Below are positions 6,664 through 13,976 of a stretch of DNA of 25,420 nt, piece after piece (within the stretch, counting starts at the first letter, position 1; every line of letters starts with the position of its first letter). A program made the position numbers and the translations under genes. The stretch is taken from the IMG/VR virus record IMGVR_UViG_3300010334_000245, positions 1-25,420 of that record; one strand, written 5' to 3'. The DNA is from a virus. A model generated the notes under the pieces. That model saw nothing but the letters and a program-made list of their open reading frames with translations. It was not told the DNA's origin and did not search any database.

Positions 6664-8114
6664 AATTCCACCGTAGTTATAGAGTACTCGAACTGTTCAG
6701 CATCATAAATTTTACATCGCTCAATAAAATGTTTCAATGTGTAATTCTGATAGGACTTAACCGATAAGTCGTCTACAATATCATATAATGTAGCATGTTC
6801 TTTAGATTCATGCATACGTAACATACGACCAATTGATTGTAGAACTTTAATCTTTGATTTTGAAGGTGATGCTGCAATCATATGGTGTAGTTTATTTATC
6901 GACACTCCAGTACTGGTAGTTCCTAATGATGCAATCAATGTTGCATTATGTTCATCTTCAATAGCATGACGAATTTGTTCTCTGTCTACTGCTTTAACAC
7001 TACCATCTATGTAGAATACGTTATTATTGGAGTCTGCCTTAATTGCATCGTACAAGGATTTTCCGTGATCCACGATCCGAAAGAATAAGAGTTTGTTGCC
7101 CTTGAGCGATAAGGTGAGCTTTTTAATAAATTTATTTCGCTCTGGGTTGTTAACCAAGAAATCAATTTCTTCGGCGTAAGTTTTTCCTCTGACCGACTTG
7201 CATGTGTCGGTGCTGTATTTGAGAATAATACATTTGATCTTGAGCTTGGAGACATAACCTTGGTCCATAAGCTCTCTTGTAGAAATTGCTCGATAAACTG
7301 GTCCGAATAAGCCTTCAATTGTTGCTTCATTAAGAGGTTGTCCATCAAGCGTTCCCGTCGTACCAAATCTATATCGACAATGTTCAAGACTTGAAAGTAT
7401 TTGAATGAGACTTGTGGCTTTACAGCCGTGCGCTTCATCTCCAAAGACGAGACCAAATTGCTGATACCAAGCTTTGGGCATTTTTGACTTTCCGTTGTTA
7501 AGGGATTGCCATGTAGTAATAACCAAGTCGGCGTCAATGTTGTTAGCTTTACTAAGTCCTCCAATCGAGGTGTGTATCTTCCCTGTATAGCCATAATCTC
7601 TAAAATCACTTTCCATTTGTGTAACAAGTCCAATTGTAGGAACAATAATCAGACCTTTTTGTTTGTACCATTGTGAAATAACATAAATCATCATCGATTT
7701 ACCAGATGAAGTCGGACTGAGAAGTGTTCGCTTACCTGAACGAAGACACTTCAGAATTGATTCTTTCTGATAATCACGCTCTTCATATTTTGCTGGAATG
7801 TTTAATGATTTAATATGAGTTCGAAGTTCATCTTCAGTTATATTCTGATAGATAAGTTCATCATCAAATGAAAATGTATAGCCACGAACATCACAGAACT
7901 TTTTAATACGTGCAGCAAGACCTGAATAAATTACACATGTAAGTGTATTCAGAAGTCTAATTTTACCATCCCATTGCCTAGCTCGGAATTTAGGATGAAA
8001 TTTATAGTTGTTAGCAAAGTAAGTAAAATGCTCAGATAGTTCCATCACAATAGATGGTTCGGCAAGTACTTTTACATAAACAGCATTTATATATTTTAGA
8101 TGAACATCAGTCAT
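6660..8114 (-). CDS. uvsW: UvsW-like superfamily 2 helicase
   Basis: An RNA-DNA/branched-DNA helicase that in T4 unwinds R-loops, reverses stalled forks and helps switch from origin- to recombination-driven replication. The 484 residues show an N-terminal substrate-binding part with RARQWDGKIRLL (44-55), then Walker A SPTSSGKS (133-140), the DEAH box in GDEAHG (225-230), motif III GTTGTLDG (251-258), and motif VI QSIGRMLRM (426-434). The start ATG shares a base with the uvsY stop and has a GGGGA ribosome site inside uvsY. The uvsY-uvsW pairing supports joint action in recombination repair. All helicase motifs are intact. Confidence 0.95.
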   Translation of the reverse strand: MTDVHLKYINAVYVKVLAEPSIVMELSEHFTYFANNYKFHPKFRARQWDGKIRLLNTLTCVIYSGLAARIKKFCDVRGYTFSFDDELIYQNITEDELRTHIKSLNIPAKYEERDYQKESILKCLRSGKRTLLSPTSSGKSMMIYVISQWYKQKGLIIVPTIGLVTQMESDFRDYGYTGKIHTSIGGLSKANNIDADLVITTWQSLNNGKSKMPKAWYQQFGLVFGDEAHGCKATSLIQILSSLEHCRYRFGTTGTLDGQPLNEATIEGLFGPVYRAISTRELMDQGYVSKLKIKCIILKYSTDTCKSVRGKTYAEEIDFLVNNPERNKFIKKLTLSLKGNKLLFFRIVDHGKSLYDAIKADSNNNVFYIDGSVKAVDREQIRHAIEDEHNATLIASLGTTSTGVSINKLHHMIAASPSKSKIKVLQSIGRMLRMHESKEHATLYDIVDDLSVKSYQNYTLKHFIERCKIYDAEQFEYSITTVEL

Positions 8115-8548
8115 TAAATCCCCAGTTGAAATTTCTCAAAGGCTATAGCATTAGTAATGATGAAATTTCGATTGGCAATTGATTTAATAATAGATTCTAA
8201 CAGACCAGTCTTTTCGATTTGCAGACCAATCTTTAGAGTAAGATCTATAATATCTTTATCAGTTTCAACGTAACCATTTGCATCCGCCTTGAGTATCTTT
8301 CCTCTTGGCGGAAGTCTCCATCCTAATGCATGAGTCTCTTCGGTTGGTCCTTCGGTATAGAAATCAAACTTGTCCTTCTTGAGGAGCTTAAGTTGAGTTT
8401 CATATTTGCGGAGAGTAAGCCTCTCATTAATATATATACGATAGTATTTGTGGTGTAACTGTGGGATCTTGATTGCTTCATTTGTAAGATCGGTTTTGTC
8501 AATTTTACAGTCTACTTCCCATAAGACAAAAATTTCATCAAGTTTCAC
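8114..8548 (-). CDS. uvsY: UvsY-like recombination mediator
   Basis: The 144-residue protein matches T4 UvsY (137) in length and layout: a basic, helical N-terminal half (YYRIYINERLTLRKYETQ, then LKLLKKDKFDFYTEG) for single-stranded-DNA binding, and a C-terminal helical half (DIIDLTLKIGLQ, ESIIKSIANRNFIITNAI, AFEKF) like the hexamer-forming region. UvsY loads the UvsX recombinase on gp32-coated DNA. The start is GTG at 8548, directly after the deformylase stop, with GGAG eight bases upstream. It is followed immediately by uvsW. Sequence divergence keeps certainty below that of the helicase, but the gene order is diagnostic. Confidence 0.88.
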   Translation of the reverse strand: MKLDEIFVLWEVDCKIDKTDLTNEAIKIPQLHHKYYRIYINERLTLRKYETQLKLLKKDKFDFYTEGPTEETHALGWRLPPRGKILKADANGYVETDKDIIDLTLKIGLQIEKTGLLESIIKSIANRNFIITNAIAFEKFQLGI

Positions 8549-9085
8549 TTAGATAACTCCACTCAGATATGCAGTTACCATATCATTTTTAGACTTAAAT
8601 GGTTTACCAGACTTTAGTCGATTCCGTGCTTGTTCTAAGTGAATCTTGCTTGCCCTCTTTGTAAAGTTAATACCTTGAAGATGATCATATTCATGTTGAA
8701 AGATTCTAGAAGTCAGTCCATCCAAGGTTTTAGTCACGACATTACCATTTGGTTCTGTATAGCGGACTTTAATAGTCTTTGAGCGCTTTACTTTTACTAT
8801 GAGACTAGGATATGATAAACAACCTTCATCTAAATAGATCTTGTCGGCGCTTTCATCTACAATAAATGGATTGAAGCACACAATAACAGGATTTGCTTTG
8901 ATTGCAAAAACTCGGTATGGAAGACCAAGTTGATTAGCAGAAAGCCCCATACCATTATGTTTTAACATTGCTCCCGCAAGTTCATATGCTAATTGAATTG
9001 GATCCACTGGTGGAATAGAAAAATCAAACTTTAGTACAGGTACTTTTAACACTTCTGCATTGCAATCAATTAGTTCATAGTTCAT
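8549..9085 (-). CDS. def: Peptide deformylase
   Basis: Removes the N-formyl group from nascent proteins. All three family motifs are present: GMGLSANQ (45-52, motif 1), EGCLSYP with metal ligand Cys89 (motif 2), and QHEYDHLQG with His131, Glu132 and His135 (motif 3). The 178 residues include a C-terminal extension of about 40 residues past motif 3, longer than the trimmed deformylases known from some marine phages. The gene sits between the ATPase gene (ATGA overlap) and uvsY, with AAGGA upstream. Phage deformylases are a recurrent auxiliary gene of aquatic T4-like phages and are thought to sustain fast processing of host or phage proteins during infection. Confidence 0.95.
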   Translation of the reverse strand: MNYELIDCNAEVLKVPVLKFDFSIPPVDPIQLAYELAGAMLKHNGMGLSANQLGLPYRVFAIKANPVIVCFNPFIVDESADKIYLDEGCLSYPSLIVKVKRSKTIKVRYTEPNGNVVTKTLDGLTSRIFQHEYDHLQGINFTKRASKIHLEQARNRLKSGKPFKSKNDMVTAYLSGVI

Positions 9086-9600
9086 AGCTGTTCCTTAATA
9101 ATGTCAAAGATCACATATTTAGCATCTTGATTTGCTGGAACTTCGATAAAGGGAATTTCAAATTCAAGCATGAGATCTTTAATTTTGGAATCTAATTGTC
9201 TAGCTTGATCTTCAGTCTGACTACGACCTACTTTATGATATGGCTTCTCTCGTTTTAGAAAGATATTGATATTATCATAATGATTAAAAAGTTCAAGGCC
9301 AAGCTTTTTAAAATATCCAGGAAGATAATCTGGTTGAGCGTAAACAAGAGACATAGCTAAAGGACTGTCTGTAATAACACAATCAACTTGTCCTTTAAGT
9401 CTCCAGAGCTTGTGATTCTGTTTAGCCATAATGTAGAGTTGATCTTCAAGAATCTTAAATCGTTCATCCCAGGTTACTTCCTTGGCATATTCATTTACCA
9501 ATTCTACGTTTATATTTAACCACTTCATATGAGCAAACAAATCAGATGCAGTAGTACTCTTTCCTGATCCTGGTCCCGACCATAAGTTAACAATTTTCAA
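9082..9600 (-). CDS. P-loop ATPase/kinase of the AAA_28 (NadR-kinase-like) type
   Basis: A 172-residue protein with Walker A GPGSGKST (9-16) near the N-terminus, VNEYAKEVTWDER (about 35-47), DCVITDSPLAMSL as a probable Walker-B-like strand (73-85), and KREKPYHKVGRSQTEDQAR (117-135), an arginine-containing lid. This resembles the small nucleoside/ribosylnicotinamide-kinase-like P-loop proteins often called AAA_28 in phages; the substrate is not known. The start is TTG at 9600. No ATG exists in frame before an upstream stop, and GGAG lies eight bases ahead, so this unusual start is well supported. It is the first gene after the promoter at 9639-9666 and overlaps the deformylase start (ATGA). 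Confidence 0.85.
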   Translation of the reverse strand: MKIVNLWSGPGSGKSTTASDLFAHMKWLNINVELVNEYAKEVTWDERFKILEDQLYIMAKQNHKLWRLKGQVDCVITDSPLAMSLVYAQPDYLPGYFKKLGLELFNHYDNINIFLKREKPYHKVGRSQTEDQARQLDSKIKDLMLEFEIPFIEVPANQDAKYVIFDIIKEQL

Positions 9601-9638
9601 TACACATACTCCATATTATATTACATTGGTATAACGCT

Positions 9639-9666
9639 CTTATATACACATTCTATAAAATGTCAA
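9639..9666 (-). promoter_or_regulatory. Sigma-70 promoter for the ATPase-def-uvsY-uvsW-55-47-46 operon
   Basis: The minus strand has a perfect -35 TTGACA (9666-9661) and -10 TATAAG (9644-9639), spaced by 16 bases, about 39 bases ahead of the TTG start at 9600. The -35 overlaps the last codons of the upstream tail gene. From here to gene 46 the genes overlap or nearly abut, so one early transcript probably covers them all, including the late sigma gene 55. Confidence 0.8.
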
Positions 9667-10133
9667 CTACTCATTGCATCAAAATAAAATCTATTAAATT
9701 GAAGTGACACTGTTGCTGTTGCATATTGAATTTCTGATAAAGTACTATCAAAGTTTAAATCAGAAAGAGAAATTGGGAATAGATCTGTAAATCTCACATC
9801 CATAATAGGTTTCAATGCACTATTTAAAATTAAAACACTACCATCAAGTTTTCGTTCTTGATATTGTTCAAATCTATCTGGATAACTTAGTTGAACCATC
9901 CAATTAAAGATTTCCATATAATCTTTAAGATTTTCACCAACCATAAAAGACAATTGCAAATTGGTATATTCAAGATTACCAGGATTGCTTAATCTCACAA
10001 ACGGAGTAGGAATCATTGCTTGACCTAATGTCAGTCCAGGAATAATTACAGATTGAGCTCTCAACTCAAGATTATTTAAAGTTGGTATCTTCAATTTAAA
10101 ATTAAGTTGCGATAAATTATTTTGATCGTACAT
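9663..10133 (-). CDS. Tail tube-fold (gp19-like) structural protein
   Basis: A 156-residue protein, start ATG at 10133 with AGGAA upstream. The stretches LRAQSVIIPGLTLGQ, NPGNLEYTNLQLSFMVGE, DYMEIFNWMVQL and ATATVSLQFNRFYFD give the beta-rich pattern of the tail tube / baseplate-tube fold. In this fold a PG-containing loop follows a first strand, and a helix of the E-I-x-x-W type packs on the sheet. Gene 19 proper is found elsewhere in this window, so this is a paralogue, perhaps a baseplate tube or tail-terminator component. It has its own late promoter (10185-10192), consistent with a virion role. Exact T4 equivalent unresolved. Confidence 0.72.
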   Translation of the reverse strand: MYDQNNLSQLNFKLKIPTLNNLELRAQSVIIPGLTLGQAMIPTPFVRLSNPGNLEYTNLQLSFMVGENLKDYMEIFNWMVQLSYPDRFEQYQERKLDGSVLILNSALKPIMDVRFTDLFPISLSDLNFDSTLSEIQYATATVSLQFNRFYFDAMSS

Positions 10134-10144
10134 GCGGTTTCCTA

Positions 10145-10172
10145 TTTACATATTTTAGAAAATGATTATAGT
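10145..10172 (+). promoter_or_regulatory. Possible plus-strand sigma-70 promoter
   Basis: TTTACA (10145-10150) and TATAGT (10167-10172) are spaced by 16 bases, each one mismatch from consensus. They point rightward toward the 37-codon ORF at 10205 and away from all other genes in the window. In such AT-rich DNA a chance match is possible. Confidence 0.4.
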
Positions 10173-10184
10173 AACAATATGAGG

Positions 10185-10192
10185 TATTTATA
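10185..10192 (-). promoter_or_regulatory. T4-type late promoter (TATAAATA)
   Basis: Exact TATAAATA on the minus strand, 52 bases ahead of the start of the tube-fold tail gene. This is the gp55-dependent late -10 element. Confidence 0.8.
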
Positions 10193-10204
10193 AGGAAAAA
10201 TTAG

Positions 10205-10318
10205 ATGAAACTAGAACCTGAGAATACAATTTTGGATTCTGAATTGGCACAGAGAGATGTAAAAAGAACCCACAGATCAATGAAGCCATTAGATCCAAAA
10301 TTTCCCCTTTATCACTAA
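10205..10318 (+). CDS. 37-residue ORF on the opposite strand, between gene 23 and the tail gene
   Basis: ATG at 10205 to TAA at 10318 reads MKLEPENTILDSELAQ..., ending MKPLDPKFPLYH. An AAGGA ribosome-like site lies eight bases upstream, and a promoter-like pair sits at 10145-10172. It would be the only plus-strand gene of the window. The peptide is hydrophilic and has no membrane segment or recognised motif. It lies in a 250-base gap where no minus-strand gene exists, and its stop falls against the base of the gene 23 terminator. It could be a real small gene or chance; I lean slightly to real because start signal, frame and terminator fit together. Confidence 0.45.
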   Translation: MKLEPENTILDSELAQRDVKRTHRSMKPLDPKFPLYH

Positions 10319-10347
10319 AAAGGAGGGGAACCTTTCGATTCCCCTCC
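10317..10347 (-). terminator. Intrinsic terminator after gene 23
   Basis: A nine-base-pair stem GGAGGGGAA (10322-10330) / TTCCCCTCC (10339-10347) with an eight-base loop. On the minus strand it is followed by TTTTT (10321-10317), the classical Rho-independent form. It lies 37 bases beyond the stop of the major capsid gene. On the plus strand the stem is not followed by a T run, so termination of the opposing ORF here would be weaker. Confidence 0.9.
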
Positions 10348-10383
10348 AGTATGCATTTAAGTTTCTGGTTATTAAACCAAATC

Positions 10384-11757
10384 TTACATGAGATTTGAAA
10401 TAATAATACGGCGGTAATAGTTGTTGGAATCTTGTGTAAGAGTACCTTGACCAGCAGTAAGACCTTCAGCGAATGGGTTTGCTACCATACCGTAACGAGT
10501 CTTGAAGCCGATTTTTGGCTGGAAGGTATTAGGATCAACCGCACGAACCATCTGAAGTGGAACGTATGGGCAGTAGAAAATACCTGCATCAAATGCACTT
10601 GAACCCTTGTAACCGACAACCATGTAGTTTGAACCAGCATATGGATCAATGTACACGCGGAGACGGCCGTTAAGAACACCAGCAAAAGTATTGCCTGTGT
10701 CATCAACCTGTAGGTTGTTGCTGTTTAGAGCAGGAGCGTAGTCAAGAACGCCAGCCATCTGAAGGGCAGAAGCAACATCTGATGAACAGATGATTACGTT
10801 ACCCTTACCACGTCTGGTGCCCTTAGCGATAGCATTTGCTTCACGCTCTACTTGGAACATAAGACCCTTGAACTTCTCAACAGACCAACGACCATTTGAG
10901 TCAGTGTCAAGATCAAAGATACCAGCAGTTGTTGTACCGGATTCTGCACCTTGCTTAGCAGTAATAACGATTGAACGAATAACTTCACGGTTGATTTCAG
11001 CAAGAATTTCCGCAGAAAGAATATTGCTTAGTTCTGTTTCAGCATCAAGACCGTGGATTGCCTTTAGATCCTGAGCAAGTTCAAGTGAGTATTCAGCCTT
11101 TAGAGCACGTGTCTTAGCAGAAACTGTAACTTTCTCGATTGAGAATGCCATTTCTGGGAATACTGATGGGGTGTTGCCTAGACCTTCAGCGAATGAAGTG
11201 TTAAGACCAGCAGCAAAGTTGTATGCACTGTTACCAGCATTGTTTGAAGCAGCTGGGTAAGTACCTACGTTTGTATTTGCACCACCAAGGGCAGTTGCAG
11301 AAGCAGCAGCAGTATCTGTATACTGACCGTTTGCACCACCGCGAGCGGACTGACCGGTATTAACTTCGTTGTAGAAAGTTTCAGAACCAGTCTGGTTAGC
11401 ATAACGTGCACGCATAGCAAAGATAAGTCCTGTTGGACCTGTCATTGGCTGGACGCCGCAAACATCATATGCAATAAGGTTAGGCATTGCACGACGAACT
11501 AGTGAGATAAGTACTGGATCAAAGGTATCAATTGCACCGGCGTTTGTTGAATCTGGGTTACCAATTGAGTTGGTTGGACCAGCTTCACCAAGGAAACCAC
11601 CTGACATTGCTGCACGTGCTTCACGAACTGCATTCTCAGTATTCTCAAGAATCTGTGCAGTAACTGCGCGCTTGTGAGCATCTTTAATTGATGGAAGATC
11701 GTCGTGCTCGAGGATTGGCTTCCACTTATTTTGAATTTCTTCATTTAAATATGACAT
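10384..11757 (-). CDS. 23: gp23-like major capsid protein precursor
   Basis: A 457-residue HK97-fold capsid subunit precursor (T4: 521). The helical N-terminal delta region (1-58) ends in FLGEAGPTN. Leu56-x-Glu58 before Ala59 matches the L/I-x-E cleavage rule of the gp21 prohead protease, so the mature subunit should start at Ala59. Later stretches typical of gp23 are FDPVLISLVRRAMPNLIAYD, AEYSLELAQDLKAIHGLDAE and the C-terminal YRRIIISNLM. A Gly/Ala/Asn-rich segment (about 138-183) probably forms a surface insertion. GGAGAAG precedes the ATG, a late promoter lies 45 bases upstream, and a strong terminator follows: the signals of a highly expressed single gene. Confidence 0.97.
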   Translation of the reverse strand: MSYLNEEIQNKWKPILEHDDLPSIKDAHKRAVTAQILENTENAVREARAAMSGGFLGEAGPTNSIGNPDSTNAGAIDTFDPVLISLVRRAMPNLIAYDVCGVQPMTGPTGLIFAMRARYANQTGSETFYNEVNTGQSARGGANGQYTDTAAASATALGGANTNVGTYPAASNNAGNSAYNFAAGLNTSFAEGLGNTPSVFPEMAFSIEKVTVSAKTRALKAEYSLELAQDLKAIHGLDAETELSNILSAEILAEINREVIRSIVITAKQGAESGTTTAGIFDLDTDSNGRWSVEKFKGLMFQVEREANAIAKGTRRGKGNVIICSSDVASALQMAGVLDYAPALNSNNLQVDDTGNTFAGVLNGRLRVYIDPYAGSNYMVVGYKGSSAFDAGIFYCPYVPLQMVRAVDPNTFQPKIGFKTRYGMVANPFAEGLTAGQGTLTQDSNNYYRRIIISNLM

Positions 11758-11801
11758 TTTTTCTTCTCCGTTATTTTTAAGCTTTATTATAAGCTATTCT
11801 T

Positions 11802-11809
11802 TATTTATA
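11802..11809 (-). promoter_or_regulatory. T4-type late promoter for gene 23
   Basis: Exact TATAAATA on the minus strand, 45 bases ahead of the gene 23 start and directly after the gene 22 coding end. Gene 23 can therefore be transcribed separately at high level. Confidence 0.85.
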
Positions 11810-11816
11810 TTTTTCT

Positions 11817-12857
11817 TTATTTTGAAATTGTTTTGGAAATTGCCTGCATGTATTTCTGCATATGTACAGGTACTGATTCAGTTAATGAATCGTCTGTACC
11901 ATCAATTTCTTCTGTGATTAAACCTGTTGATGAAGAGGTAAGTTTTTTACCAGAAAAATATGTTTCCTTGATGATTTCAAGCTTTCTTTTGAAAGTGTCA
12001 GCATCAGTAAACTCAATTCCTTCAGCTAGAGTGCGGAATTTGTCAATCTGTGTTTCTACTAAACCTGTTGAAACATCATCAAGTGTTGCTTCAATTACTG
12101 CTTCATTAAGAACGGTTTGAAGTTCAAGCTTTGAATCAATTGTTTCATTAAGCTTTGTCTTAAGTTCTTCAAGTTCAGACTTCATTTCTGCAACAAGATC
12201 AATCTTTTCATCTGGAACAGTAATATAATGTTCAGCAAATAGATTTTGTAGACCTTTAATAAAGTCTTCCGCAATATCTGAACGAATACTATTTTCAACT
12301 GCAAGCTGATTTTCTTCCATCCACTGTTCAATCACATAATCAAGATACTGATCAAGCTTATCTGATAGTTCTTCAAATATTTCTGCAGACTTTTCTTCAA
12401 GTGCTTCATTAAATTGCTCTTCAAGATCGGTTGTGATAGTTTCAAGCTCTTCTTCAAGACGAGCAACTTCAAGATTGATACGAGTATTTACAGCTGCTTC
12501 AAAAATTGTTTCAGCCTTTTCACGGAATTCTTCAGTTAGATCATCACCGAACATATCGTCAATGTCTTCTTTCCATGCACCCTTATCTATTGCTGCTGAT
12601 GGCTTCATATCATGTGAGGCAGCATTCTTTGCAGAATAATCAACCACACCTGGAGCGTTGTTAGGACCATACTGAGCTTGAACTGCATCAAAGATGCTTG
12701 AAAGATCTTCTTTTCCAAGCTGTGCAAGAAGTGATGTAAAAGTAGCTAGCATTTCTGCCTTAGATTCTGTACCACCTGAACCACCGCCAGGCTTAAGTGT
12801 ATCGGCAGCAGCAACTTCTTCAAGATTACTATCATCAATGTTTTCATATTCTTCCAT
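11817..12857 (-). CDS. 22: gp22-like prohead scaffolding core protein
   Basis: A 346-residue, very acidic, mainly helical and coiled-coil protein located between the protease gene 21 and capsid gene 23, the place of the T4 scaffold gene (269 residues there). After a flexible GGGSGG stretch (24-29) come long helices such as VARLEEELETITTDLEEQF and LVAEMKSELEELKTKL. Several L/I-x-E before Ala sites (for example IFEA, LNEA) fit digestion by gp21 when the head matures. The ATG has a textbook AAAGGAG six bases upstream. Low sequence conservation is normal for scaffolds; position, composition and cleavage sites carry the call. Confidence 0.9.
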   Translation of the reverse strand: MEEYENIDDSNLEEVAAADTLKPGGGSGGTESKAEMLATFTSLLAQLGKEDLSSIFDAVQAQYGPNNAPGVVDYSAKNAASHDMKPSAAIDKGAWKEDIDDMFGDDLTEEFREKAETIFEAAVNTRINLEVARLEEELETITTDLEEQFNEALEEKSAEIFEELSDKLDQYLDYVIEQWMEENQLAVENSIRSDIAEDFIKGLQNLFAEHYITVPDEKIDLVAEMKSELEELKTKLNETIDSKLELQTVLNEAVIEATLDDVSTGLVETQIDKFRTLAEGIEFTDADTFKRKLEIIKETYFSGKKLTSSSTGLITEEIDGTDDSLTESVPVHMQKYMQAISKTISK

Positions 12858-12888
12858 TTGTAACTCCTTTAGGATAATTTATTATAGT

Positions 12889-12896
12889 TATTTATC
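12889..12896 (-). promoter_or_regulatory. Late promoter-like element for gene 22
   Basis: GATAAATA on the minus strand, one base off the late consensus, 32 bases ahead of the gene 22 start. It overlaps the very end of the gap after gene 21. Confidence 0.45.
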
Positions 12897-12900
12897 TTTA

Positions 12901-13572
12901 TTAGATTTTTGAAATTTTTCTTAAAAATGATTCAAACATTTTCAGTTTAGTATTCTCATTTAATGATTTGGAAGTAACTGCAGCCTCAATTTGTTTCTTG
13001 GTATTTTCAAGAATCTGAACTGCTTTCCAACCTAGTCGTTCGTCGTAAACCCAATCGCAATTCTCCATAATACCATTCACCCAAGCATTTGGAGCAGAAG
13101 GATCTGCAACAATATCAGCAGCAGTAGCTAATCTAAAATCGCCCTGAACTTCATTTACACCTTCTTTGTTGAGCTTCAATGAGCCCATACCACGTGATGA
13201 GACTCCAAGTCTAGCACCTGATTCCATAATACCCTTGGCAATATTACCCATTGGAGTATTAGTAATCATAGCTTTACCGACATAATCAGTACCTTCCTTA
13301 CGAAGACTTACAATACGGTGAGAAACGCGATCAAGGTTAATCTGTGGACCATTTGGGTGTCCAAGTTCACCCATAGCAGTTTTAGTATCTACGGCTTCTT
13401 TCATATAGCGGGCAACTTCTTTGTCCATAATATGTTCTGGGTACATACGGCCGTTACGGTTTTTGATTGCAGACTGTAGAAAAACACCTTCAATATAGAA
13501 GTTCTTTCCGCCATCTTCTTTTGCTTCTGTGACGTATTGAACGTCTTCAAAAATTTCTCTAATAAGCTTCAT
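12901..13572 (-). CDS. 21: gp21-like prohead maturation protease
   Basis: A 223-residue serine protease of the herpes-assemblin-like prohead protease family (T4: 212). It cleaves the scaffold and capsid proteins after L/I-x-E. The catalytic histidine is visible in MGELGHPNG (His72), and the serine in ARLGVSSRGMGS (Ser125 or Ser126), followed by the acidic IVADPSAPNAW region typical of the family. The basic C-terminus (KMFESFLRKISKI) may be removed by self-cleavage. It is preceded by GAGG and sits just upstream of its substrates gp22 and gp23, matching T4 order. Catalytic residues are intact. Confidence 0.96.
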   Translation of the reverse strand: MKLIREIFEDVQYVTEAKEDGGKNFYIEGVFLQSAIKNRNGRMYPEHIMDKEVARYMKEAVDTKTAMGELGHPNGPQINLDRVSHRIVSLRKEGTDYVGKAMITNTPMGNIAKGIMESGARLGVSSRGMGSLKLNKEGVNEVQGDFRLATAADIVADPSAPNAWVNGIMENCDWVYDERLGWKAVQILENTKKQIEAAVTSKSLNENTKLKMFESFLRKISKI

Positions 13573-13581
13573 GTTATCCTC

Positions 13582-13974
13582 TTAAGTTTGGAAATAAGTA
13601 TCAGGCACAAATGGACCGATCTTTTGTAGTTCAATCATAAGATAACCATTAGCCGTAGAAGAATCTAATGAAACAACTAATGTTGCAGCAGAATCAAGAT
13701 TAATAGCATTACCATTACCAGCAAAATCAACATAAGAAGTAGAATCAAAGACACCTACAGTGTTTGCTCCACGTTTTACTGTCCATTGTACCTGACTTCC
13801 GTGCCATACTTGTGTAATAGAAGCACCAGTAAGAACTTCATCACCAATAGCAAGATGACTTACTGAATTATTACCTGACACAATGATTGTAGCATTAGCA
13901 GTAAAATGAAGCGTAGCAGAAAGATTCTTTCTATTTGCAATCATTCTAGCGCCAGCAGGAAGTGTATTAGCCAT
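13582..13974 (-). CDS. Beta-rich small virion-associated protein, conserved in aquatic T4-like phages
   Basis: A 130-residue protein made almost entirely of predicted strands with Val/Thr/Ser-rich segments (TLHFTANATIIVSGNN, GDEVLTGASITQVWHG, VDFAGNGNAINLD, TLVVSLDSS), suggesting a small beta-sandwich or jelly-roll. It has AGAGGAG ahead of the ATG and lies between the core-like protein and the protease gene in the head-assembly block. I recall similar proteins at this position in cyanophages, without an assigned function. A head decoration or head-fibre role is possible but only inferred from fold pattern and place. Confidence 0.72.
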   Translation of the reverse strand: MANTLPAGARMIANRKNLSATLHFTANATIIVSGNNSVSHLAIGDEVLTGASITQVWHGSQVQWTVKRGANTVGVFDSTSYVDFAGNGNAINLDSAATLVVSLDSSTANGYLMIELQKIGPFVPDTYFQT

Positions 13975-13976
13975 AC

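Noticed and set aside
6368-6900. Further AATAAATA and GATAAATA matches inside genes 55 and uvsW
   Set aside because: One-off matches within coding sequence of early genes, not placed ahead of any virion gene start; expected by chance in AT-rich DNA.
7007-7645. A 212-codon minus-strand ORF
   Set aside because: It lies wholly inside uvsW in another frame, and uvsW has all helicase motifs intact. The protein lacks any recognisable pattern.
9663-10133. Tube-fold gene as gene 19 itself or as T4 gene 3
   Set aside because: A better gene 19 lies directly after gene 18. Similarity to T4 gene 3 could not be recognised from the sequence, so no gene name was given.
10790-12912. Several plus-strand ORFs of 68-95 codons opposite genes 22 and 23
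   Set aside because: They are antisense shadows of strongly supported capsid and scaffold genes, with serine-rich noise-like composition and no ribosome sites.
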